A stretch of 13,624 nt of DNA from positions 1 through 13,624 of the forward strand of contig JAPKEK010000011.1 of the NCBI GenBank assembly GCA_028822125.1, in the 5' to 3' direction. Below the pieces are notes generated by a model, which saw nothing but the letters and a program-made list of their open reading frames with translations, did no database searches and was not told where the DNA came from. The position numbers and the translations under genes were made by a program. Origin of the DNA: Pseudomonadales bacterium (GTDB taxonomy: Bacteria; Pseudomonadota; Gammaproteobacteria; Pseudomonadales; Azotimanducaceae). Within the stretch, counting starts at the first letter, position 1. Every line of letters starts with the position of its first letter. This document shows positions 1 through 7,410 of the stretch, piece after piece.

Positions 1-1
1 A

Positions 2-1009
2 CTTGCCGGAATTTTCGCCGCCGGCAATCGAGCTATGATCAAGCCATCTGAATTCACGGTCGAGACCTCCGAGTTGATGAAAAATGTGTTTGCTGAGGAA
101 TTCGACGAAGAGGAAGTCGCAATGTTCACCGGCGGCCCTGAAGTTGGCAGCGCCTTTTCCCGCCTTCCCTTCGACCACCTTATATTCACTGGTGCGATGT
201 CAGTGGCCAAACACGTTATGAAGGCGGCGGCCGAGAACCTGGTTCCGGTAACACTGGAGCTCGGCGGCAAATCACCGGTGATCATTGGGCGATCTGCAGA
301 TCTAAAGCTCGCTGCAAACAACATCATGGCAGGTAAAACCATGAATGCCGGACAAATCTGCCTTTCACCGGATTACGTTTATTTACCCGAAGAAAGTCGC
401 GATGAATTTGTCGAGCACGCGCGTTCGTGCATTGCCAGAATGTTCCCAACAATCAAGGATAACCCTGACTACACCAGCATCGTTAACGCACATCACTTCG
501 AGCGATTGCAAGGCTACCTCGAAGACGCGAGCGCAAAAGGTGCCAAGCTGGTTGAGCTTAATCCCGCAGCAGAAGACTTTTCTCAGCAGGAGCATCGACG
601 CATCCCACCCACACTTGCCCTCGACACCAGCGAAGATATGCAGCTAATGCAAGACGAAATTTTCGGACCCATACTCCCAGTCAGGCAATACAATGAGCTA
701 AGCGAGGCTCTGGACTATGTGAACAGCAAAGATCGGCCACTGGGACTGTATTACTTCGGCGCTGATAAGGCAGAGGAAACCCGGGTACTGACACAAACAA
801 CTTCAGGCGGAGTTACCATCAACGATGTCATCATGCACGTCGGTCAGGAAGACTTGCCCTTCGGCGGCGTGGGACCCAGCGGTATGGGCTCATACCATGG
901 CCACGATGGGTTTAAGAACTTCAGTCATTCCAAGTCTATCTTCACCACATCGAAGGTCATATCCAAACTTGCCGCGACCATGAGGCCTCCATACAAGAAG
1001 GCCTCATGA
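2..1009 (+). CDS. aldehyde dehydrogenase, coniferyl-aldehyde type (5'-truncated by window edge)
   Basis: This enzyme oxidises an aldehyde to the carboxylate with NAD(P)+ in the cytoplasm. The reading frame is open from base 2. Residues LAGIFAAGNRA precede the first ATG (35), which matches the conserved segment before MIKPSE in this family, so the true start lies left of the window and roughly 150 residues are missing. Numbering from the ATG at 35, the general-base Glu is E75 (LELGGKSP) and the catalytic Cys is C109 (NAGQICLSPDY). The C-terminal motif DLPFGGVGPSGMGSYHG and the following FKNFSHSK are typical of coniferyl/long-chain aldehyde dehydrogenases of the CalB type. The exact substrate cannot be read from sequence. 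The gene converges on the SnoaL-like gene with a 57-nt gap that shows no clear terminator. It could supply the second oxidation after the alcohol dehydrogenase at 7411. Confidence 0.93.
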   Translation, partial: LAGIFAAGNRAMIKPSEFTVETSELMKNVFAEEFDEEEVAMFTGGPEVGSAFSRLPFDHLIFTGAMSVAKHVMKAAAENLVPVTLELGGKSPVIIGRSADLKLAANNIMAGKTMNAGQICLSPDYVYLPEESRDEFVEHARSCIARMFPTIKDNPDYTSIVNAHHFERLQGYLEDASAKGAKLVELNPAAEDFSQQEHRRIPPTLALDTSEDMQLMQDEIFGPILPVRQYNELSEALDYVNSKDRPLGLYYFGADKAEETRVLTQTTSGGVTINDVIMHVGQEDLPFGGVGPSGMGSYHGHDGFKNFSHSKSIFTTSKVISKLAATMRPPYKKAS

Positions 1010-1066
1010 TGAAGATACGGAGGAACCGATAGCGCACAAACATAGGGATTAAACCGAGGCAATTGA

Positions 1067-1474
1067 TTATGTCAGACATTCAAACGCGCGCTTGGTATCC
1101 ACATGCTCTCGCCACTGAGATACCTTACCGGCTTCCAATTCGAACCAGTGAACATAAAGGTTTTCGTATTGGTTTCCAGATTTTGTCCTGGCAATGACTT
1201 TGACTTCCAGAACGACGCTATCTCTTACCGAGATAGCGTTGAGTTCTTCAAATTTCGCCTCGCCCACAAATATTTGCGTCGCTGCTTCAACATACCTCCC
1301 GAATGATCTAGCGCCGGATATCGGTTTGGGACTTACCGAGACTGGCAAAGACATTACAAAGTTATCGTTGATCAGAGTGATGGCTTGATCTTTGTCTCCA
1401 CTCATTAAGCTAGCCAGCAGTTTTCTAGCTACTGCAAGGTTTTTTTCTTTATTTTCGTTACAAATCGTCGTCAT
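1067..1474 (-). CDS. SnoaL/NTF2-like small protein (135 aa)
   Basis: This is a single-domain cone-fold protein of the SnoaL/NTF2 (ketosteroid-isomerase-like) group, usually a small cytosolic isomerase, hydrolase or ligand-binding protein. The visible pattern is an N-terminal helix pair (about residues 10-38), the segment NFVMSLP, then strands ending in NLYVHWFELEAGKVSQWREH (about residues 105-124), which is the usual conserved end of this fold. The frame is open 69 nt further upstream to 1543. I chose the ATG at 1472-1474 because GGGAG sits 5-6 nt before it; the longer form has an AT-rich, non-conserved leader. It is transcribed divergently from the GST/receptor genes, and the shared 17-bp palindrome lies about 57 nt upstream of its start. 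Catalytic residues are not clear, so the reaction is unknown. Confidence 0.82.
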   Translation of the reverse strand: MTTICNENKEKNLAVARKLLASLMSGDKDQAITLINDNFVMSLPVSVSPKPISGARSFGRYVEAATQIFVGEAKFEELNAISVRDSVVLEVKVIARTKSGNQYENLYVHWFELEAGKVSQWREHVDTKRAFECLT

Positions 1475-1519
1475 GTTAACTCCCTTACTTATTTTCGTAC
1501 AAAAATATTTGTTCATAAT

Positions 1520-1552
1520 AATTGATTTATTAGCATATACCATGCTATAACT
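1520..1552 (+). promoter_or_regulatory. Operator site 1 in promoter of GST gene (divergent region)
   Basis: The 17-bp inverted repeat TAGCATATACCATGCTA (1531-1547) has perfect 6-bp arms around 5 nt. It lies inside the spacer of a sigma70-like promoter, TTGATT (1522-1527), 18 nt, TATAAC (1546-1551), reading into the GST gene at 1594. A protein bound here would block RNA polymerase, so repression is the likely mode. No convincing -35/-10 pair was found for the leftward gene. This is the most symmetrical of four related sites in the window. Confidence 0.6.
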
Positions 1553-1593
1553 TATAAAAAGAGGAAATCATAAAGACTTCGGAGCATTGAGGC

Positions 1594-2430
1594 ATGACAG
1601 ATAACGAACGAAACTTGAACACTGCGTCGACCTCACTCGGCCCTAAATTCATCTCCCTCGATGAAGCGGCGGCCATGACAAGCGGCACCAGAGTTACGTT
1701 CGCGCCCGGGATGCCAGCATTGTTTTCTGAGTCCCTGAAGAATATTTGTTTTGTTAAAGGCGTGCCGCTGATCCGGGTTGTGCATCCACACATGGGTTTC
1801 GACAAGGCCACCGGCAAGGATCGACAGGCAAGCCTTTACGAACTCACAAGCCAAACAGGCTTGCCGACAATGTTTCATAACCAAGAGCGGCCCAGAAACG
1901 TCTGGACTGAACAACTCGCATTGGCAGAGCGTATTGGCGCAGCGGGCACTCCCGCTTTGGTTCCCGATGATATGAAACTGCGCGCTGAAGTTTTCGGGCT
2001 CTGCGCTGTGGTACTGAGCGAAGACGGTATGATCTGGAATATGAGAAACCTGATCGACACCCCTCTGGGAAGAAAATACGGTTATAGCGAGGAGGCCTGC
2101 GCCGCGGCTCCGGCCAAAATTGCCGCGGTGAGCAGTCTGATCGATCGCCGTCTCGAAACACAGGAAAAGCGCGGCTCACATTATCTCGTGGGCGATGCGC
2201 TCACTGCCGCAGACGTCTACTGGGCAACCATGAGTATCAGCATATTACCTCCCCCCCTTGAAATCATGCCGTTGACCCGGCAAAACGAGCGGGGGCTAAA
2301 GTACTTTGCGCGTAATTCAAAAATCCCAGCAATTGCAGAGGCCCTCTCGAAAAGGATCGAGGACCACCAGAGGTATATTCTGACAACCTATTGCGAAACA
2401 CCCGCCGTTTTAGGTGGAGATCCGCTGTGA
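1594..2430 (+). CDS. glutathione S-transferase-fold protein (278 aa)
   Basis: This is a predicted two-domain GST-like cytosolic protein. An N-terminal thioredoxin-like domain (about residues 33-115) contains PALFSESLKNICFVKGVPL and TGLPTMFHNQERPRNVW. A helical C-terminal domain carries YLVGDALTAADVYWATMS (about residues 198-213), which matches the conserved GST N-capping/hydrophobic-staple region. Length is slightly above the usual 200-240 residues, close to that of bacterial ether-cleaving (LigE/LigF-type) GSTs, but assigning that activity would be guesswork. The ATG at 1594 has GGAG about 9 nt upstream. A promoter with an embedded palindrome lies about 45 nt upstream. The TonB receptor follows after 76 nt on the same strand without an evident terminator between, so the two may be co-transcribed. 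Confidence 0.8.
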   Translation: MTDNERNLNTASTSLGPKFISLDEAAAMTSGTRVTFAPGMPALFSESLKNICFVKGVPLIRVVHPHMGFDKATGKDRQASLYELTSQTGLPTMFHNQERPRNVWTEQLALAERIGAAGTPALVPDDMKLRAEVFGLCAVVLSEDGMIWNMRNLIDTPLGRKYGYSEEACAAAPAKIAAVSSLIDRRLETQEKRGSHYLVGDALTAADVYWATMSISILPPPLEIMPLTRQNERGLKYFARNSKIPAIAEALSKRIEDHQRYILTTYCETPAVLGGDPL

Positions 2431-2506
2431 AATTAATCCAAAAGTGTACACAGACGAAGGTTGCACAACTTCAAACTTGCATTTCAACCCATGGGAGTCC
2501 ATAGAT

Positions 2507-4972
2507 ATGTATAAATACAAAAAAATAACCGGCTTTTCGCCATTCGGCCTCTGTGCCGCCATTATCGCAACGAGCACAAGTATGGTGGCCTTACCCTCCT
2601 CTGCACAAATGGTTCTAGAGGAAGTCATCGTGACCGCCCGTAAACGGCAGGAGACTCTGCAGGAGGCACCACTGGCAGTGACAGCACTCAGTGGTGATCG
2701 ATTGACCGCCGAGGGACTGCGTAACCTGTCCGATCTAGCAGGGATGGTGCCAAATTTAGACGTGGCCACTGATGCACAAGCGCAGGTCTATATTCGTGGT
2801 GTCGGTGTCCGCAATCCTGGCATCAATTATGACTCTGGAGTCGGTATCTACGTCGACGGGGCGTACCTTTCGCGCATGCAGGGTGGTATCTTGGACAACG
2901 TAGACCTCGCCAGCGTTCAGGTTGTGCGAGGCCCACAGGGTACCTTGTTCGGTAAAAACGCTACCGGAGGTGCCATAATCTACACAACTAACCGGCCGGT
3001 GGATGAGTGGGAGGGCGAATTCGAAGCCCGTGTAGGCAACTTCGGACGAGAAGATTTCAAAGGCACCGTGAACGTGCCACTGATAGAGGGTACCCTGAAT
3101 TCTCGCTTTTCGGCCTGGTCTGTGCATCGTGACGGCTACGTCGACAACGCTTGGGACGGCAGCGAGCGGAATGAGGAAGATCGCGTTGGCGGCCGCGGAC
3201 AATTGCGCTGGCTCCCAACTGACGCCGTAACGGTCGATCTGAACCTCAGCTACACAGAAACGGACCAAGCCGGGTATGGTCAAAATTGTAATCCCATTGA
3301 CCAAGTCGGGGCCGGCTACTTGGCTGGAATGTTAGCGCCGATTCTGATGATGACTACCGGTAAGACCTACGCACAGCATTGCGCGGACAACGGTGCACTG
3401 GGTATAGACACAGTAATAAACGACTACGTGACTCCAAATACTAAAGAGGAAATAGAGCAGGGTATTGCCACCGTGGAATGGAAACTCAGTAATAACATGA
3501 GCCTTAAAAGCATATCGACCTGGCGGGACATCCAAAGCGAAGGGCCTACTGACGTCGACGCGGTGGGCATACCGCTTCTCACCGCCGGCGCCTCTTATCC
3601 GTCGACGCAGGGATTGCAGACCGATATTTTCAGTCAGGAGCTCCAGTTGACTGGCAGCACCTTAGACGAAAAACTTAGCTTCGCAGCAGGTCTGTATTAC
3701 TTCGAGGAAAATGGCAAAGTAAATGTGGCTAGTGGTCAAGGGCCCTTGAGTACGAATAATTTCCCTGGCTTGCCATTGCCCTTCATGCTTTACAACTTTT
3801 CATTAATGGATGTCGAGTCAGATAACGAATCGATGGCGGCCTATGCTCAGTTTGACTGGGAGCTTGCAGACCAATGGACTCTCAGCGCCGGAATCCGATA
3901 CACTGATGAAACCCGAGAGTATCGCCGCACCCGATTCGTTCCTGACACCTCTGTGGGGAATCCACCGGCAATGCCTGTGGGGCCAGGTAATTGGCTGCTG
4001 CCCGGAGGTCCTGGATCGTTCAATATTGCGCATGATTGGGTGCTATCCAACAACCCACAGGATGACCAAACCCACTCTGTGGAAGACGATGACTGGACGC
4101 CGATGGTCAGCCTGGGCTACACCCTCGAGGCTATCGGCTGGGTAGAGACCGGCAGCGCCTACCTCACTTACTCAGAGGGCTTTTTGTCGGGTGGCGTATC
4201 GGGTCAGCTCGACCCACTAAGCGGTCAGTTAGGGACTTTCAAACCAGAGAATGTGAAAAATTATGAACTAGGAGCGAAGCTGATTGGGCTGGACAGTACG
4301 CTATCTCTCAACACGGCACTGTTTTATATGGACTACACTGATCGCCAACTGTCCAGCGTGACCCTGTCCCCCACTGGAGCACCCGTGGCTGTGCCTATCA
4401 ATGCTAAGGCCTCTTCGGTAATGGGGCTCGAGATCGAGACTGTCTGGCTACCAGGAGGCAACCTTGAATTAACCGCCAACCTTACACTGAACGATGGTGA
4501 GATCGATGAATTCGATGACACGCAGATCTTGACCCTAGGTGCCGGCGCGCAGCTGGGGCTGGATTGTGTTTCACTAGCTCCAGCAGCTCCGTTGGATATC
4601 TGCTCTATCGATCGCTCGGATGAAAATCTGCCGAGACTGGCGAAATACAGCTACACTCTGGGTGCGCAATGGATGTTTACGCTTGGCGATGGCACGCTCA
4701 CCCCTCAAATCTCCTATAGATATCGTGATTCTGTAGATTATTGTCAGGATAGGGGCAGCTGCGTCAGCGGAGCATACGAGCAGGACCGGAAAGACTTATC
4801 GGCCAGCCTCACCTGGAGCAACGAATCATGGCGTGTACGCTTGTGGGGTAACAACCTCACCGATAATCGCTATATCGGCGGTGGCCAGTTTATTACCGAC
4901 AACCTAGCCAACGTAGCTGGCCATTATAACGCTCCGCGCACGTACGGAATGGATATCGGTTACAGTTTCTGA
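2507..4972 (+). CDS. TonB-dependent outer-membrane receptor (821 aa)
   Basis: This is an outer-membrane beta-barrel with plug domain for energised uptake of a ligand through TonB/ExbBD. The start at 2507 is preferred over the frame's first Met (2414) because a signal peptide begins there: MYKYKK, a hydrophobic core, then cleavage near PSSA-Q (about residue 33/34). GGGAG lies 9 nt upstream. The TonB box is EEVIVTARKR (about residues 38-47). The plug contains VYIRGVGVRNPG and VVRGPQGTLFGKNATGGAI (about residues 139-157). The barrel follows and ends in YGMDIGYSF, with the terminal aromatic expected for BAM recognition. Several Cys pairs fall in likely extracellular loops (for example near CNPIDQ/HCADNG and DYCQDRGSC). 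The type is common in sphingomonads and marine gammaproteobacteria for siderophores, sugars or aromatic/terpenoid compounds. The catabolic neighbours favour an organic substrate over iron, by inference. Confidence 0.95.
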   Translation: MYKYKKITGFSPFGLCAAIIATSTSMVALPSSAQMVLEEVIVTARKRQETLQEAPLAVTALSGDRLTAEGLRNLSDLAGMVPNLDVATDAQAQVYIRGVGVRNPGINYDSGVGIYVDGAYLSRMQGGILDNVDLASVQVVRGPQGTLFGKNATGGAIIYTTNRPVDEWEGEFEARVGNFGREDFKGTVNVPLIEGTLNSRFSAWSVHRDGYVDNAWDGSERNEEDRVGGRGQLRWLPTDAVTVDLNLSYTETDQAGYGQNCNPIDQVGAGYLAGMLAPILMMTTGKTYAQHCADNGALGIDTVINDYVTPNTKEEIEQGIATVEWKLSNNMSLKSISTWRDIQSEGPTDVDAVGIPLLTAGASYPSTQGLQTDIFSQELQLTGSTLDEKLSFAAGLYYFEENGKVNVASGQGPLSTNNFPGLPLPFMLYNFSLMDVESDNESMAAYAQFDWELADQWTLSAGIRYTDETREYRRTRFVPDTSVGNPPAMPVGPGNWLLPGGPGSFNIAHDWVLSNNPQDDQTHSVEDDDWTPMVSLGYTLEAIGWVETGSAYLTYSEGFLSGGVSGQLDPLSGQLGTFKPENVKNYELGAKLIGLDSTLSLNTALFYMDYTDRQLSSVTLSPTGAPVAVPINAKASSVMGLEIETVWLPGGNLELTANLTLNDGEIDEFDDTQILTLGAGAQLGLDCVSLAPAAPLDICSIDRSDENLPRLAKYSYTLGAQWMFTLGDGTLTPQISYRYRDSVDYCQDRGSCVSGAYEQDRKDLSASLTWSNESWRVRLWGNNLTDNRYIGGGQFITDNLANVAGHYNAPRTYGMDIGYSF

Positions 4973-4978
4973 TTCGGA

Positions 4979-5024
4979 CTTGTCTATCAACGTGAAACGA
5001 AGCCGTTTCACGTTGATAGACAAG
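4979..5024. terminator. Perfect 21-bp stem-loop after the receptor gene
   Basis: Two perfectly complementary 21-nt arms (4979-4999 and 5004-5024) flank an AAGC loop, starting 6 nt after the receptor stop codon. The left arm begins CTTGTCTATCAACG. Neither strand has a T-run after the stem, so this is not a textbook intrinsic terminator. It may block 3' exonucleases on the receptor mRNA, cause termination by hairpin strength alone, or be a small mobile palindromic element. It separates the convergent receptor and hydrolase genes. Confidence 0.55.
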
Positions 5025-5184
5025 GGATAAAGAGTTTGAGCCGGATTGTACGCATGACCCAGAATTAGCAAGACCAAGCGAGAGCAAGCTTCGCTATGAT
5101 GGATCATTTTGATATGGGCGGATTCACTACCGCGCTTCATCTCTTCTTTACAAGGCTACCTCGACTGTTTCGATGGGATACCTC
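5025..5184. other. Intergenic stretch between convergent genes, no recognisable content
   Basis: There are 160 nt between the stem-loop and the hydrolase stop codon. A leftward frame is open across 4904-5140, but it runs through the hairpin and into the receptor gene and has no recognisable protein features. I see no RNA gene, promoter or repeat here. Confidence 0.5.
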
Positions 5185-6120
5185 TTAGAACGTTCGCGGT
5201 AGCCCCTCGTCGTCCCTCAAATCGCCTCTGTCATGATTGATCATCCAATGTGCTATTTCATTGACACCATCTATATGATCTTTTGTCGGACCCGAAATGC
5301 CTATAAAACCATGCTGCAGGCCTTTGTAAAAACTGTGTTGAACTTCTACACCCTGCTCCCTAAGGCGATCGGCGTAAGCAATACCTTCATCCCTTAACGG
5401 ATCCTTTTCTGCCGTAATGATTAGTGTGGGTGGGAGCTTCGACAGATCCCTAACGGTTAATGGAGTGGCCAAGCTATGCTTGGTTTCACCTGCTTTTATC
5501 AGCACACTGTCGCGGTAGTACATGTCCCAGAACCAAATCATCATGTTTCGTGTCAACCGCTGACCCCTGGCATTTTCGCGATAGGAGGGTGTAGCAGAAT
5601 CGTAGTGATCGGTAACCGGATAAATCAAAATCTGCCCCTTGAGCAGTCCGGGTAATTTTTCTCGTGCTGCCAGAGCCGTGATAGCGGCAAGATTGCCGCC
5701 AGCGCTATCACCTGCTAAATAGATCATGTCCTTACGACCGCCGAAATCTTCAATATGATCATAGGTCCATCGCAAAGCTTGCATGCAATCGTGAGGCGCA
5801 CAAGGGAAGGGATGCTCCGGCGCCAACCGATAAGCCACCGACACGACGATGCGTTCCGTTCTATGGCTAAGGTCCCTACACATGTCGTCGTAAGCGTCAA
5901 TATCGCCTATAACAAAGCCGCCGCCATGGTAAAATACCACTACTGAAAGCGGTTGCTTTGAGATAGGTTTGTACAGCCGTAGAGCGATATGACCACCATC
6001 GACTGGAATTTCCACATCAGAGGTTTCTACGCTCGGACCGGTATTTTTTCGCCAGGCGTGTTTGGCCGTGAACGTGTACACGCGACGTAATACAAATATT
6101 TTAAGTCGATTAAAGATCAC
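5185..6120 (-). CDS. alpha/beta hydrolase, hormone-sensitive-lipase family esterase (311 aa)
   Basis: This is a carboxylesterase of the HSL (bacterial family IV) group that cleaves short or medium acyl or aryl esters. The oxyanion-hole motif is HGGGF (65-69). The nucleophile is S139 in GDSAGG (137-142). The acid is probably D240 (AEKDPLRDEG) and the base H270 (QHGF). Length is normal for the family. The start is GTG at 6118-6120 with only a weak Shine-Dalgarno, and lies 15 nt after the stop of the upstream GST-like gene, so the two form an operon, probably with coupled translation. The N-terminus (MIFNRLKIFVLRRVYTF) is basic and hydrophobic but lacks a clear signal peptide; loose membrane association is possible. 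The gene would act on an ester in the pathway or on an ester intermediate. Confidence 0.9.
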   Translation of the reverse strand: MIFNRLKIFVLRRVYTFTAKHAWRKNTGPSVETSDVEIPVDGGHIALRLYKPISKQPLSVVVFYHGGGFVIGDIDAYDDMCRDLSHRTERIVVSVAYRLAPEHPFPCAPHDCMQALRWTYDHIEDFGGRKDMIYLAGDSAGGNLAAITALAAREKLPGLLKGQILIYPVTDHYDSATPSYRENARGQRLTRNMMIWFWDMYYRDSVLIKAGETKHSLATPLTVRDLSKLPPTLIITAEKDPLRDEGIAYADRLREQGVEVQHSFYKGLQHGFIGISGPTKDHIDGVNEIAHWMINHDRGDLRDDEGLPRTF

Positions 6121-6135
6121 ATATTCCCGCTTAGC

Positions 6136-7305
6136 CTACTCGAACGCCATGTACGTCCCAACCCGAGTTAAGCGGCGTTCCAGCTTCAAGTCAATTATGT
6201 CTGCGCCGCCACATTCGACCAGCAGGCAGCGGCAAATTTCTTTCTCGCCCTCAGAGAGTCCGTCTATCCAGTCTAGCACCCGTTGAATGACCCATATCTC
6301 ATTACTGCCTACCGATTGCTGAATTGCTGTGCCGCGAATCTGCGTGTTGAAACGGCCGATAATGGGTTCGTGATCTTTCGGTTTGTCAGAAAGTAGATCA
6401 CCAGAGGATTTTTGCGTTTGCAATATTGCCCAGTTATTGAAGACATCCACCGATTGAAGGATAGTAGCACTATAAGTTTCGAGACAGAAATGCAGGAATG
6501 CCAATGTGCCCTCCGGAATCTCGTCATCAGCCAGATAAGCTTCAGGAATATCATGATGCTCGGGCGAGACGATTTCAGGCGTATTCATGTGCTCGGTCCA
6601 GCGAAATACACGCGGGGCCTTTAGCTTCATGATATTGGAGGGCACCGGATCGCGGCCAAAGTGACCAAATAAAGGGCCCATTAATATATGGTCTGCGATA
6701 CTAGGCAGGCCGCCGAATAAGTAGGGATATTGCCGGAAATGCTCTTCCAGAATTTTCAAGGCATCGAGATAGAGCATATCAAATAGCGGCCTCACATCAG
6801 GTGTATCTGCAAAAATAGATGTTCTAAACCCATTCATCCTCTCGGCGATCACCTCACCGAAATGGGCAAGTTCTTTATCACTACCATGAGGCGAAAACGA
6901 ACGCCCGAATTCCCGACCGACGAAGTCGTAATTATCGTCTTTATAATTCCAGCGATAGTGCCAGGCAGAGCGTCCCAGTGTGGCATCAATCATAAATTCG
7001 AAGAGGCGTGCAGCCATTTGTTGGCGAATGCCCGGTGGATAAGCAGAGGGCTCAGGAAACTGCTGTTCCAACGCATCAAATATCGCGATGCTGTCCTGTA
7101 TCACCTGCCCGTCGGGTGTCTCGATCTGGGGAATGCGGTGATTGTCGGAAGTTTTGCGTACATAATCGCGAAACCGCGGCGTGCCTGGTATACGCTCAAC
7201 GAACGGAATTCCTTTTTTTCTGAGATAACTACGCGGCCTAGCCGTTGCGTAGGACGCATATGAGCCATAGAGCGTGTAGGCTGGATTATTCGGTTTCTGG
7301 CTCAT
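6136..7305 (-). CDS. GST-like protein with long C-terminal extension (389 aa)
   Basis: This is a glutathione S-transferase-like protein of metaxin-like length. The N-terminal thioredoxin-like domain (about residues 9-85) has TLYGSYASYATARPRSYL, the cis-Pro segment RIPQIETPDG (58-66) and DS (71-72) in the usual glutathione gamma-glutamyl contact position. The helical domain includes YLFGGLPSIADHILMGPLFG (195-214), the conserved staple motif. After about residue 250 there is a 140-residue extension not found in ordinary GSTs. Two adjacent ATGs occur (7306-7308 and 7303-7305). AGGAG is 2 nt from the first and 5 nt from the second, so I use the second. It is the first gene of a leftward unit with the esterase, and its promoter overlaps the palindrome at 7349. 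Substrate unknown; conjugation or thiolytic cleavage of an electrophile is plausible. Confidence 0.85.
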   Translation of the reverse strand: MSQKPNNPAYTLYGSYASYATARPRSYLRKKGIPFVERIPGTPRFRDYVRKTSDNHRIPQIETPDGQVIQDSIAIFDALEQQFPEPSAYPPGIRQQMAARLFEFMIDATLGRSAWHYRWNYKDDNYDFVGREFGRSFSPHGSDKELAHFGEVIAERMNGFRTSIFADTPDVRPLFDMLYLDALKILEEHFRQYPYLFGGLPSIADHILMGPLFGHFGRDPVPSNIMKLKAPRVFRWTEHMNTPEIVSPEHHDIPEAYLADDEIPEGTLAFLHFCLETYSATILQSVDVFNNWAILQTQKSSGDLLSDKPKDHEPIIGRFNTQIRGTAIQQSVGSNEIWVIQRVLDWIDGLSEGEKEICRCLLVECGGADIIDLKLERRLTRVGTYMAFE

Positions 7306-7335
7306 CATTACTCCTCTTTTGGCCGACCAATTGTG

Positions 7336-7379
7336 TTGCTTAAACTATTAGCATACACTACGCTAGTTTATTTAGGCAA
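7336..7379 (-). promoter_or_regulatory. Operator site 2 between divergent GST-like and alcohol dehydrogenase genes
   Basis: TAGCATACACTACGCTA (7349-7365) matches site 1 closely and keeps the TAGCAT arm perfectly. On the minus strand a promoter TTGCCT (7374-7379), 18 nt, TATGCT (7350-7355) reads toward the GST-like/esterase operon, with the repeat covering its -10. A plus-strand promoter for the alcohol dehydrogenase is weaker (TTGTGT 7331, 17 nt, TACACT 7354, or TTAAAC 7340, 18 nt, TAGTTT 7364). A second perfect inverted repeat, TAAACTA/TAGTTTA (7341-7347, 7364-7370), brackets the site. Confidence 0.55.
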
Positions 7380-7410
7380 TACACACAGAATAATTGGAGA
7401 GGAAACCATA

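Noticed and set aside
1018..1025. GGAGGAA ribosome-site-like sequence after the aldehyde dehydrogenase
   Set aside because: No start codon with an open frame follows at a usable distance.
2414..2506. Upstream ATG start for the TonB receptor
   Set aside because: It would put a non-signal leader before a clear signal peptide and overlaps the end of the GST gene.
4904..5140. Leftward open frame of 78 codons across the receptor 3' end and the stem-loop
   Set aside because: It overlaps a confident gene antisense, runs through the perfect hairpin and shows no recognisable protein motif.
7333..7410. Upstream GTG start for the alcohol dehydrogenase
   Set aside because: It would place coding sequence across the operator/promoter; the ATG at 7411 has a strong ribosome site.
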